64,000 bases of DNA from Chloroflexota bacterium (GTDB lineage Bacteria > Chloroflexota > UBA6077 > CF-72), in the NCBI GenBank assembly GCA_019247515.1, contig JAFAOS010000504.1:1-64000 (forward strand). The letters are read 5' to 3'. Of the stretch, positions 8,560 to 16,581 are shown one piece after another. The position numbers and the translations under genes were made by a program. The notes below the pieces were generated by a model that made no database searches, was not told the DNA's origin, and saw only the letters and a program-made list of their open reading frames with translations. Each line of letters opens with the position of its first letter. Position 1 is the first letter of the stretch.

Positions 8560-9909
8560 CTAGCTCTCGCCCAGGTCCTTCAGCGCGCGCAGCACGGACT
8601 GTTTTTCGTTGTTGAGCTGATCGGCCACGTCATTGAACACTGTTTGTGCGGGCTCGTCGCTGGTGATGATGCGGTCCAGGCCCATGCCGATGATGTTGTC
8701 GCCGTTGGGCACCAGCTCGCGGGCCGAGTCCTGAGGTCGTGTCTTGGGTAGCTGATCGACCGTCGTCTTGAAGTTCGGATGTTGCTGGTAGAACGTCTGC
8801 ATCTCGGGGCTTTGCAGCGCGGCCTGACGCACGGGCATGTAGCCGGTGTTTTGCGACCAGAAGACGGTGTCCGTGCCCGTCGCATACGCCACCCACTTCA
8901 TCGCCGCCTGTTGCTTCGCTTTGTCGGTCGTCGCGGCAGTGATCGCCATGCCCGAGCCGCCCGTGCAGCATCCGAAGCCGGCTGGACCCTCGGGCAAGAA
9001 CGCGGTGCCGACCTGGAATTTCGCGGCCGATTCGTGGCCCGCCAGCGCCGCCGTGGAGTCCAGATATGCCAGGTTCGCCGCCGAATTGAAATCGGTCGAC
9101 ACGTCCTGCGAGGCTTGCGCGATGCCCGCGCTGACCATGGACCGCCACAGCTCGCCGGCTTGCACGGAGTTCGGTTCCTGGATCCGAATGGTGAAGTCCG
9201 GATCCGAATACACGCCTCCGTAGGCCCACACGATTCCCTGGAACACCCATGCCTCGGTGGTGGGCCCACCGCCCAAGCCAAACGCCGCGGGCGCCAGCGG
9301 CTTCAGCTTCGGAGCAAAATCCTTAGTGAACTCGTCCCAGGTATTCGGCCCCCGATCCGGCAAGCCGGCCTTGGCCCAGGCGTCCTTGTTGTAATAGAGG
9401 ATCGGCGTGCTGCGCGCGAACGGCAGGACGACCTGCTTGCCCGCGCGGATCGTCTCCTTGTAGAAGACGTCCACGTAGTCCGACGGATTGACGCTTTCCG
9501 CTTTCATCAGGTCGTCGAGCGGCTGCAAGGCTTTGTTGAGGTAGAACTTGAACCACCACACGTCGGAAAGCAGGACCACCTCCGGCGCGTTCTTGGCCTG
9601 AATCGCGGCGGTCAACTTGTTGGCGAGCGTCGCGTAGTCGTTCTGATTCTCCAGGTTGAGCTTGACGTCTTGTTGGGCCTGATTGAAGCGGTCCACCAAC
9701 TGCTGCTGAACGTCGGCGTTGTGGCCGGTGAACGCACCCCAGTACGTGATGGCAACTTGAGACCCGGTGGCGGCTACCGTCGCCGGAGCGGCGGTTGGAC
9801 CAGCAGCCGGAGCGGAGGTCGTCGTCGGCGACGAACACGCCGCGATCAGCGCGACCGCCGCCGTGCCACCCAGTCCCTTCAACAGATCGCGTCGATGCAT
9901 CGATGTCAT
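8560..9909 (-). CDS. extracellular sugar-binding lipoprotein of an ABC importer (family 1, UgpB/MalE-like)
   Basis: A 449-residue periplasmic-type binding lipoprotein. The start at 9909 gives MTSMHRRDLLKGLGGTAAVA, a twin-arginine-like signal (HRRDLLKG) followed by the lipobox IAAC, so it is membrane-tethered. A Ser/Thr/Ala/Pro linker precedes the fold that begins ITYWGAFTGHNADVQQQLVD. Family-1 features include VVLLSDVW, the hinge segment ILYYNKDAWAKAGLP and a late KWVAYATGTD. It probably binds a sugar, glycerol-phosphate or glycoside. Its gene follows the two permeases in one operon. A ribosome binding site (AAGGTGGG) lies about 13 nt upstream. An alternative start at 9900 changes nothing important. 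Confidence 0.92.
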   Translation of the reverse strand: MTSMHRRDLLKGLGGTAAVALIAACSSPTTTSAPAAGPTAAPATVAATGSQVAITYWGAFTGHNADVQQQLVDRFNQAQQDVKLNLENQNDYATLANKLTAAIQAKNAPEVVLLSDVWWFKFYLNKALQPLDDLMKAESVNPSDYVDVFYKETIRAGKQVVLPFARSTPILYYNKDAWAKAGLPDRGPNTWDEFTKDFAPKLKPLAPAAFGLGGGPTTEAWVFQGIVWAYGGVYSDPDFTIRIQEPNSVQAGELWRSMVSAGIAQASQDVSTDFNSAANLAYLDSTAALAGHESAAKFQVGTAFLPEGPAGFGCCTGGSGMAITAATTDKAKQQAAMKWVAYATGTDTVFWSQNTGYMPVRQAALQSPEMQTFYQQHPNFKTTVDQLPKTRPQDSARELVPNGDNIIGMGLDRIITSDEPAQTVFNDVADQLNNEKQSVLRALKDLGES

Positions 9910-9935
9910 ATGCGTGTGCAAACCCACCTTCTCAC

Positions 9936-10910
9936 TTACCCTTTGACCGCGCCCGCGGCGATTCCTTCCACGATGTGGCGCTGCACCAGCAGGAACAGCA
10001 CCAGAACTGGCAACACCACGTAGAGCGTGCCGGCCATGACCACGCCCCACTCGGTACCCGTTTCCTTCTGAAACAGCAGCGCGATACCGACCGACAGCGG
10101 CCGCATCTCCGTCGAATTGGTGATGATCAGCGGCCAGAGATAGTCATTCCAGCGCTGAACGGCGGTGAGCAGAATCAGCGTGGCCACGACCGGCCGGGAC
10201 ATCGGCAGCACCACATTCCAGAGGGTGCGGAGGTGATTGGCGCCGTCCACTCGGGCCGCATCCAGCACCTCACGTGGCAAGCTCAGAAAGTGCTGGCGCA
10301 TGAGAAAGGTGCCGAAGGCGGAGACGAAACCCGGCAGCAGCAGTCCCTGGTACGTATTTGTCCAGCCAACCAGTGCCAGGGTCAAGAAATTGGGCAGGAC
10401 CGTGAACTCGTCGGGAATCATGAGCGCCATCAACAGCAGCAGAAAAACGGCGTTCTTGTGTGGAAACTTCAAGTAGGCGAATGCGTACCCACAGAAGACC
10501 GCTTGCAGGATTTTGACGGAGCCGCTCACCAGCGTATACAGCAAACTATTGACGTAGAAGTTGCCAAAGGGCGCCTGGTTCCATGCGGCGGCGAAATTGT
10601 CGAGCGTCGGCGCCAGCGGAATCCACGTGGGGGGCGCGGTGAAAATCTCCTGGTTGGTCTTGAAGGCGGCGAGCAACATCCAGTAGATCGGGATGCCAAC
10701 CAGGACGACGGCGATCGCCATCGCCGTATACCCGAGTCCGTGGAGCAGATGCTTGCCGATCGGCGACGCGGAGCGGATCGACCTTGTGCCCGACGGCCCA
10801 GCGCCGCGGGAGGTGGCTTGCGATGGACCCCCGTCCGTGCGCGAAGGGACCGCTTCGGTCGGGGCGGCCGTCACGGCGCGTGAAGTCGTGGAGCGCGCGA
10901 GATCGACCAT
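9936..10910 (-). CDS. carbohydrate ABC transporter permease (MalG/UgpE family)
   Basis: A 324-residue inner-membrane permease with six predicted hydrophobic segments after a hydrophilic, Thr/Arg-rich N-terminus of about 50 residues. The cytoplasmic EAA loop is present (LDAARVDGANHLRTLWNVVL, about residues 220-239), which is where the ATPase docks. The N-terminus is longer than usual, and a later start is possible. Its start overlaps the preceding permease gene by about 1 nt. The importer operon has no ATPase gene, so a shared MsmX/UgpC-type ATPase elsewhere is likely. Confidence 0.92.
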   Translation of the reverse strand: MVDLARSTTSRAVTAAPTEAVPSRTDGGPSQATSRGAGPSGTRSIRSASPIGKHLLHGLGYTAMAIAVVLVGIPIYWMLLAAFKTNQEIFTAPPTWIPLAPTLDNFAAAWNQAPFGNFYVNSLLYTLVSGSVKILQAVFCGYAFAYLKFPHKNAVFLLLLMALMIPDEFTVLPNFLTLALVGWTNTYQGLLLPGFVSAFGTFLMRQHFLSLPREVLDAARVDGANHLRTLWNVVLPMSRPVVATLILLTAVQRWNDYLWPLIITNSTEMRPLSVGIALLFQKETGTEWGVVMAGTLYVVLPVLVLFLLVQRHIVEGIAAGAVKG

Positions 10911-11836
10911 CAGTAGGTCACTCGCCGCTCGACGTAGCGCAACTGCACGGCGGTCAGCACCAGCATCACCACGAACAAGACCACGGCATACACGGCGGCG
11001 GTGCCGGCATGAAACGCCACAAACGCCTGGTTGTAGTACTCGTAGAGGAGGGTGGTCGTGGCGATGACCGGTCCACCCTTCGTCATCACGTTGATGATGT
11101 CAAAGGCCTGGAAGGACAGCAGCAGTGTGGTGACGAGCAGAAAGAACGTGATGGGCGCCAGGCCCGGTAACGTCACCGCGCGGAAGCGGTCCCAGGCGCT
11201 GGCGCCGTCGACGCGGGCCGCTTCGTACAACTCCTTCGGAATGCCCTGCAGACCGGCCAGAAAGATCACCGCCGCGTAGCCAAGGGTCTTCCATACGTAC
11301 ACGATGATGATCGCCGGCAGCGCCCAGTGGAGGTCGACCACCCAGCGCGGTGACGGCAGCCCGACCCAACCCAGGGCGGTCTTCAGGATGCCCCAGTTGG
11401 GATCGAAGATGAAATACCAGACCACGGCGACCGCCGCGCCCGACAGGACGGTCGGGGTGAAGATGACCGTGCGCGCGCCATCGCGGAAACGCAGTGCTTG
11501 ATTCAGAAGCAGCGCCAGCGCCAGACCGAAGACCAGCGTGAGCCCGACCGATGCCGCGGTAAAGATGACGGTGGTGAGCACGATCTGCCAGAAACGGGGA
11601 CTGCTCAGCACGCTGATCCAGTTGTCGAGTCCGACGAAGCGCTTGTCGGGCGAGATCATGTCCCAATCGGTAAAGCTGAGTGAGACGTTCTGGACGAGCG
11701 GCCAGTACGCGAAAATGGCCAGCAGCAGCAGGTTCGGAACGACGAACGCCAGAAATGTGGCGTATTCGCGCCACTCGCGGCGTGACCGGGCGCGCTGGTC
11801 GGCGGCAAGAGATGCGGCGCTCACGATGGCAGGCAT
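10910..11836 (-). CDS. sugar ABC transporter permease (MalF/UgpA family)
   Basis: A 308-residue membrane protein with six hydrophobic helices. The first is FLAFVVPNLLLLAIFAYWPL and the EAA loop is ELYEAARVDGASAWDRFRAV (about residues 205-224). It pairs with the downstream MalG-type permease and the lipoprotein binding protein, in the order permease, permease, binding protein. Its first half shares DNA, in another frame, with the run-on end of the cyclase reading frame described next. That overlap is far too long to be natural and argues for a broken cyclase stop rather than a problem with this gene. Confidence 0.93.
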   Translation of the reverse strand: MPAIVSAASLAADQRARSRREWREYATFLAFVVPNLLLLAIFAYWPLVQNVSLSFTDWDMISPDKRFVGLDNWISVLSSPRFWQIVLTTVIFTAASVGLTLVFGLALALLLNQALRFRDGARTVIFTPTVLSGAAVAVVWYFIFDPNWGILKTALGWVGLPSPRWVVDLHWALPAIIIVYVWKTLGYAAVIFLAGLQGIPKELYEAARVDGASAWDRFRAVTLPGLAPITFFLLVTTLLLSFQAFDIINVMTKGGPVIATTTLLYEYYNQAFVAFHAGTAAVYAVVLFVVMLVLTAVQLRYVERRVTY

Positions 11837-12362
11837 AGGATAGTCGCCTGCCTGCCCATGCGTTGGTTAACACCCGTGGCCCCGCGACCTCGAATAGCTG
11901 CCATTCACCAGGCAAGCCCTTGAGCAGGTGGGGTCCGCGATCGATCAGCTTGACGGCGGTTGCCGACAGCGCATCACGCACGGCGCTCGACACAAGTACT
12001 TCGTCGGCCTGCGCGGCACTCATGACGCGTGCCGCGGCGTGCACATTCAGACCGCTGACCTTTTCGCCGCCAGTTTGACACGGGCCTATGTGAACGCCGG
12101 TGCGGATGCGCAGTCCGAGCGAATGGAGCGCCAGCCGGATGGCCGTCGCGCAGCGGACCGCGGCCGTGACGGAATCGAAGACCGCGAAAAACCCGTCGCC
12201 CGCGGTGTCGACTTCGCGCCCGCCGAAGCGCCCCAGCGAGCGCCGGACAGCACCGCGGTAGCGGGTCAGTAAGTCGTCCCAGCGCTCGTCGCCGAGGCGC
12301 ACCACGTGCTCCGTTGAGCCGACGATGTCGGTGAACAGCAGGCAGAACGTGGCGGACGACAT
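11100..12362 (-). CDS. class III adenylate/guanylate cyclase domain protein with abnormal run-on end
   Basis: The first ~165 residues are a class III nucleotide cyclase catalytic domain: CLLFTDIVGSTE (metal Asp), VDTAGDGFFAVFDS (second metal Asp region), GVHIGPCQTGGEKVSGLNV and the Asn/Arg helix LNVHAAARVMS. The domain ends around 11870 with LLKGLPGEWQLFEVAGP, the usual C-terminus of such single-domain proteins. The frame then continues, without similarity to anything, through the upstream half of the ABC permease gene to 11100. One frame over, a TAA lies directly after the domain (in GTGTTAACC near 11873). A single-base error or mutation there would explain the run-on. The true protein is probably about 170 residues. 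Confidence 0.7.
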   Translation of the reverse strand: MSSATFCLLFTDIVGSTEHVVRLGDERWDDLLTRYRGAVRRSLGRFGGREVDTAGDGFFAVFDSVTAAVRCATAIRLALHSLGLRIRTGVHIGPCQTGGEKVSGLNVHAAARVMSAAQADEVLVSSAVRDALSATAVKLIDRGPHLLKGLPGEWQLFEVAGPRVLTNAWAGRRLSYACHRERRISCRRPARPVTPRVARIRHISGVRRSEPAAAGHFRVLAARPERLTQLYRLGHDLARQALRRTRQLDQRAEQSPFLADRAHHRHLYRGIGRAHAGLRSGAGAASESSTAFPRWRAHGHLHPDRPVGRGGRRGLVFHLRSQLGHPEDRPGLGRAAVTALGGRPPLGAAGDHHRVRMEDPWLRGGDLSGRSAGHSEGVVRSGPRRRRQRLGPLPRGDVTGPGAHHVLSARHHTAAVLPGL

Positions 12363-12444
12363 GTCGCTAGATTCGCGGTGCGAACCGCCCATTGCGCCTG
12401 AATGAACGCGCCACGGCCTGAATTTCGGCTGAAAATGACGAAAA

Positions 12445-14358
12445 TCAAACCAGAACGAGGCGTTCGGCGAGGATCAGGGCGTCGGTTGGCCAGTAAATGG
12501 CGGGCCGCGGCTGCCGAACCTCGGGCTGACCGGGCATGGGTCGGCACGACAGGACCATGGCCTGCCACTGCTCGGGGATAGCCGCCCGACCGTGGACCGC
12601 GCCGAGGAGCGCACCGCAGATGGCGGCGTTGGTATCCGTGTCGCCGCCTTTTCGGACGGTAGCCACCAGGCCTGCTTCCAGACTCGCGGCGTGCAGCAGC
12701 TGGAAAAACGCGTTCTGGAGCGCGACCAGCACCCAGCCCTGTTGCGACAGATAGTCGACGGGCGCCACGTCTCGGGCAGCCTCGACGGCGTCGATCAGCC
12801 CTGCATCAGCTTTGTGTTGACGTAACCATCGCAGCGCGTGGGCACAGGTCTGCCGCGGATCGAGACCTTCGCGGATCGCCGCCGCCAGGGTCACGGCGAA
12901 CACGGCCGACGCCGTCTGAGCAACCTCGTGCGGATGGGTCAGTTGCGCGTCCTGCCGCGCGGCCATCGCAACGCTCGCCGGATCACGCAGCGCGCCCCAG
13001 ATACCCAGCGGGCTCACGCGCATGAGCGCGCCGTTGGCCTGGCTGTGCTCGTTGGCGGCCGCGCAGGCGCGGGCGGCGGCCTGGCCGGCGCGCACGTCGT
13101 CGGCCGCGATCGCGCTCAGCGCTCGAGCGGTGGTCCCGCCGACGTCGAATGGTCGACACCACGGGTGATCGCAGGCTTCCGGCGCCTGAGTATGGGTCCA
13201 ACCGTGGTACCAGCCGGCGTACGCGGCGGCGACCGCCTCCTGCTCAAAACCGGCGCGCGCGACCACGGTCCGCGCCAGCAGCAGCGCCAGCTCGGAATCG
13301 TCCGTGGGCTGGCCCGCGATGATCGAGTGCGGTCCGCCAGAGGCGAGTTGGCGCGGGCCGCCGTCCGGGTAGCGACTGGCAACCTGGTCCTCGGACTGAA
13401 ACTCTACCAGCGCACCCAGCGCGTCACCTGCCAACTGGCCCAGGAGGCAGCCGTGGGCGCGGTTCAGAACTCCGGGGTCGTGCACAAGTTTGCCGACCTG
13501 CGCGCGGAGTGGCGCAAGGTCGGGCGGCGGCGCGGCCGGACCGAATCCGCTACGCGAGGTGCCCTCCCACTGGCGCTGTACCAGCTCGCGCGCGACGTTC
13601 GGGTGACCGGCAAACACGCGCGAGACCGAGTCCGGAGCATCCGTCCGATAGGTGATCGCCGCGCCGTGCTCGTCCAGCATGACTCCGCCGGCGGCACGTA
13701 CGAGGGCGTGACCCGCGGCGTAATCCCAGGCACGCAGATAGTTCAGCGACAGCGTTGCGGCGTGATCGCCGGTCGCAACCAGCGCCAGGCGGTAGGCGAT
13801 GCTCGGAGTGCTGACGTACCGTGCGGGCGCGACGCACGCCAGGTACCCGACCGGATTGCGGTTACCGGCCTGCGAGACTCCGAGGACGTCCTGCGGCTGC
13901 AGTTGTTCGGACCACGTGCGGTGCGGGAGCGCGTGGCCGTTGCGATGGATGGGTCCGCAACCTTCAGCCCAGCAGATCAGGTCGCCGCGATCGTCGGGCG
14001 CGTCGACAGCGCAGACGACGCCGAGAACGGGGACGCCTTCGCGGACGAGGCCGATCGCGATGGCGTGGCCGCGGTAGCCGCGCTGCATGGTGGTGGTGCC
14101 GTCGTTCGGGTCGACGAACCACACCGGAGCGTGCGTGTCGTGGGCTGAGCGGGCGCCGGTCTCCTCGCCGACAAAGCCCCAGGCCGGGAAGGCATCTTCC
14201 AGGATGGCGCGAATGGTCAGCTCGGCCTCGTCGTCGGCGGGACAGTGGCCGATCTCGCCGCGGGGCCCCTCGGAGCGGGCGCATTCGGCCAGCAGAATGG
14301 CGCGGGCCGCCGCGGTGGCTTTGAGCGCGACGTCGAGCGCGCGCTGGAGCTCAGCCAC
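12445..14358 (-). CDS. fusion of inositol-monophosphatase-family domain and ADP-ribosylglycohydrolase
   Basis: A 637-residue two-domain protein in one uninterrupted frame. Residues 1-265 are an inositol monophosphatase-superfamily domain with the metal motifs GEE (64-66), DPNDGTT (83-89) and WD (211-212). A Pro/Ala-rich linker (about 266-295) leads to an ADP-ribosylglycohydrolase (DraG/ARH) fold. That domain has GCLLGQLAGDALGA (303-316), the metal-binding TDDSE (352-356) and GGDTDTNA (571-578). All metal ligands known for both families appear intact, so both activities are plausible: phosphate-ester cleavage and hydrolysis of an ADP-ribosyl bond. The Ldh2-type dehydrogenase gene lies 18 nt upstream on the same strand. 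I do not recall this fusion as a described architecture. Confidence 0.88.
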   Translation of the reverse strand: MAELQRALDVALKATAAARAILLAECARSEGPRGEIGHCPADDEAELTIRAILEDAFPAWGFVGEETGARSAHDTHAPVWFVDPNDGTTTMQRGYRGHAIAIGLVREGVPVLGVVCAVDAPDDRGDLICWAEGCGPIHRNGHALPHRTWSEQLQPQDVLGVSQAGNRNPVGYLACVAPARYVSTPSIAYRLALVATGDHAATLSLNYLRAWDYAAGHALVRAAGGVMLDEHGAAITYRTDAPDSVSRVFAGHPNVARELVQRQWEGTSRSGFGPAAPPPDLAPLRAQVGKLVHDPGVLNRAHGCLLGQLAGDALGALVEFQSEDQVASRYPDGGPRQLASGGPHSIIAGQPTDDSELALLLARTVVARAGFEQEAVAAAYAGWYHGWTHTQAPEACDHPWCRPFDVGGTTARALSAIAADDVRAGQAAARACAAANEHSQANGALMRVSPLGIWGALRDPASVAMAARQDAQLTHPHEVAQTASAVFAVTLAAAIREGLDPRQTCAHALRWLRQHKADAGLIDAVEAARDVAPVDYLSQQGWVLVALQNAFFQLLHAASLEAGLVATVRKGGDTDTNAAICGALLGAVHGRAAIPEQWQAMVLSCRPMPGQPEVRQPRPAIYWPTDALILAERLVLV

Positions 14359-14376
14359 GAATTCGAGGCAAAAAGC

Positions 14377-15474
14377 CTACCGATGCGTGCTCGTGCCGAA
14401 TGGCAACCGCGCGCCGGTGTGTTCGGCTACCCACTCCAGCTCGTCGAGGGTGAACTGCTCGATCGGAATGCCTTCGCGCATATAGTTACGGGCGTTGTCG
14501 TTCTCCAGGTCGCCGGGTGCATAGACGCGCTCGACCCCGCGGCGGGGTGGGTTCGCCTGGATCCGCTGGCGGACACCGCGCACCTCGTTGGTCAGTCGCG
14601 CCGGATCGGTAAATTGGGCCACGTCGTACGCGGCGAACCAGTGATTGGTGCAGCCGGTGGCGCCTGGCCGCTGGTCGTCGAAGGCGGCTCCGGCCAGAAA
14701 TGAGGTGATGGCCGCGAGCGCGATCGCCATGCCCGACCCCTTGTAGTCGCCGACCGGCGCGTACGTGCCGCCCTCGTTGGCCGCGCGCGGATCAGTGGTT
14801 GGTTCGCCCTCCTTGTCCAGCGCCCAGCCCGCGGGGATTGGCTCGTTGCGCCGACGGAAAATGTCCAACCGGTTGCCCGCGACAACACTCAGCGCGATAT
14901 CGATGAACAGCGATTCGGCGTCGTTGGGCCGCAGCTCGCCGTCGGCGGCGACCACTTTCGACGGAATGGCCCACGCCGGAGGGTTATTGCCGACGACACC
15001 AGCCTTGCCACCCCACGGCGCGACGCGCGCGGTGGCGGTCGTGAACGAAAAGCCGATCATGTTGTGGCGCAGCGGCAGACGCGCCCAGTAGCCGGAAGCG
15101 CCATAGTGGTTGCTATCGCGCATGAACACCGTGCCGACACCATACTGGCGGGCCAGCTCGATCGCGTGCTGCATGCCGACGTGACCGGCCACGTGGCCGA
15201 GCCCATTGTCGGCAGTCATCACGCGCGCCGCGGGTCCGCCGCCCACCTCACGCATGTTGGGCTTCGGGTTGATCTGACCGTTCAACAGCAGTGACACGTA
15301 GTTACGCAGGTTCTTCAAACCATGCGTGACGGTGCCGTGCAGATCAGCGTCGACGATGCCTTCGGCCGCCTTGCGAGCGTCCTCGGGTGGCACCCCCGCC
15401 GCCGTGTACGCCTCAGTCGCAAACTCCACCAGCTCGGCCCACGACACGATGGCCGCGGCGCGCACCTTTTCCAT
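14377..15474 (-). CDS. malate/L-lactate dehydrogenase-family oxidoreductase (Ldh2)
   Basis: A 365-residue NAD(P)-dependent dehydrogenase of the Ldh_2 (YlbC/ComC/DpkA-type) family, which reduces 2-oxo or imino acids. Diagnostic stretches are GVPPEDARKAAEGIVDADLHG with the following THG, the active-site segment VFMRDSNHYGASGYWA (about residues 117-132), NPPAWAIPS and GDYKGSGMAIALA. It is divergent from the methyltransferase gene, with 95 nt between starts. It precedes the phosphatase/ADP-ribosylhydrolase fusion in a probable two-gene operon. Substrate candidates are malate, lactate, ureidoglycolate and sulfolactate; sequence alone does not decide. Confidence 0.9.
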   Translation of the reverse strand: MEKVRAAAIVSWAELVEFATEAYTAAGVPPEDARKAAEGIVDADLHGTVTHGLKNLRNYVSLLLNGQINPKPNMREVGGGPAARVMTADNGLGHVAGHVGMQHAIELARQYGVGTVFMRDSNHYGASGYWARLPLRHNMIGFSFTTATARVAPWGGKAGVVGNNPPAWAIPSKVVAADGELRPNDAESLFIDIALSVVAGNRLDIFRRRNEPIPAGWALDKEGEPTTDPRAANEGGTYAPVGDYKGSGMAIALAAITSFLAGAAFDDQRPGATGCTNHWFAAYDVAQFTDPARLTNEVRGVRQRIQANPPRRGVERVYAPGDLENDNARNYMREGIPIEQFTLDELEWVAEHTGARLPFGTSTHR

Positions 15475-15569
15475 ACGCGACCAGTCTATGTCTTCGATAC
15501 CTCGGCCGGTTCAGCTCGCGGCCCGACGCGGCGGCAGGGCGATGGGTGGTAGAAAAGGAACCCGACTGT

Positions 15570-16580
15570 ATGGATGCGCCGAGCGTTGAAGACCGCCCTA
15601 TCTGGGACCTGTGGTTGTCCCAGTACCACTTACCCGTCGTGCTCGCGGCCGACAAGCTCGGCCTCTTCGAGTTCCTCCGCGACCAACCGGCCACGGTTGA
15701 GGAAATCTGTCAGCACCTCAAACTGCTGCGCCGCTCCGCCGAGGCGCTGACGGCTGCGCTGGCCTCCACGGGGTTTCTGGTGCAGCACGATGCCAGGTAC
15801 CAGCTCACGCCGCTCAGTCGCACCTACCTGTTGCCCGAGAGCGAGTTCTACTGGGTGCCGATGCTGGGCGCCGCCGGCTTCGGCCACCTGACTACCGAGG
15901 TCCTCCTGAAGAACCTGGGTACGGAGAATCTTGGTGAAGAGGACCGTGTGACTCGCCGGTGGGAGCATGGCGAAATGTCCGCCGCCGACGCGGCGGCCAG
16001 TAACCAGCGCATGCACAGCCACTCGTTTCCATCCGCGCTGGGTCTGGCGCGCGCCTACGATTTTCCGCAAACTCGCCGACTTCTGGACGTGGCCGGTGGT
16101 TCCGGCGGCTACGCGATTGCCCTCGCGTTGCAGCATCCTCACCTGCGCTGCACGGTTGCCGATTTGCCGCCGGTGGCCAATGACGCCCGAAACTACATTG
16201 ACAAGTACGGCTGCCAGGCACGCGTCGACACGCTCAGCTTCAACATGTTCGACGACGAGTGGCCCTCCGGCTATGACGCCATCCTGATGACGAACATCCT
16301 TCACGACTGGGACCCGAGGCGTCGGGCTGACCTCGTGACTTCCAGCTTCAGGGCATTGCCGCCCGGCGGCCACCTGTTCATCCACGAGATCCTGCTGAAC
16401 GATGCGCAGGATGGTCCGGTCCCGGCGGCGATGTTTTCGACGATGATGCTCGGCACGCGCGGCAAGCAACTGTCGTTTGTGGAGCTGCAGACTCTGCTGA
16501 CGGAAAAAGGTTTTGTCAAGGTCCAGGTCAAGCCCACGTACGGGTACTATTCGCTGGTGATCGGAACAAAAGAGCTCTGA
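15570..16580 (+). CDS. SAM-dependent O-methyltransferase (winged-helix dimerisation type)
   Basis: A 336-residue class I methyltransferase. The N-terminal winged-helix/dimerisation region (about 1-100) is of the type found in small-molecule O-methyltransferases. The SAM-binding motif is LLDVAGGSGGYAIALA (about 170-185), and a catalytic-base His lies in TNILHDWDP (about 240). The start at 15570 is supported by AAAAGGA about 10 nt upstream; the longer frame to the left lacks this. The enolase-superfamily gene starts 2 nt after its stop. It is likely to methylate a hydroxyl of an aromatic or polyketide-like compound, although its context is catabolic. Confidence 0.88.
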   Translation: MDAPSVEDRPIWDLWLSQYHLPVVLAADKLGLFEFLRDQPATVEEICQHLKLLRRSAEALTAALASTGFLVQHDARYQLTPLSRTYLLPESEFYWVPMLGAAGFGHLTTEVLLKNLGTENLGEEDRVTRRWEHGEMSAADAAASNQRMHSHSFPSALGLARAYDFPQTRRLLDVAGGSGGYAIALALQHPHLRCTVADLPPVANDARNYIDKYGCQARVDTLSFNMFDDEWPSGYDAILMTNILHDWDPRRRADLVTSSFRALPPGGHLFIHEILLNDAQDGPVPAAMFSTMMLGTRGKQLSFVELQTLLTEKGFVKVQVKPTYGYYSLVIGTKEL

Positions 16581-16581
16581 C

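Noticed and set aside
12266-12568. 100-residue minus-strand frame overlapping the cyclase start
   Set aside because: The cyclase motifs lie in the other frame, and this one is an Arg/Ala-rich shadow.
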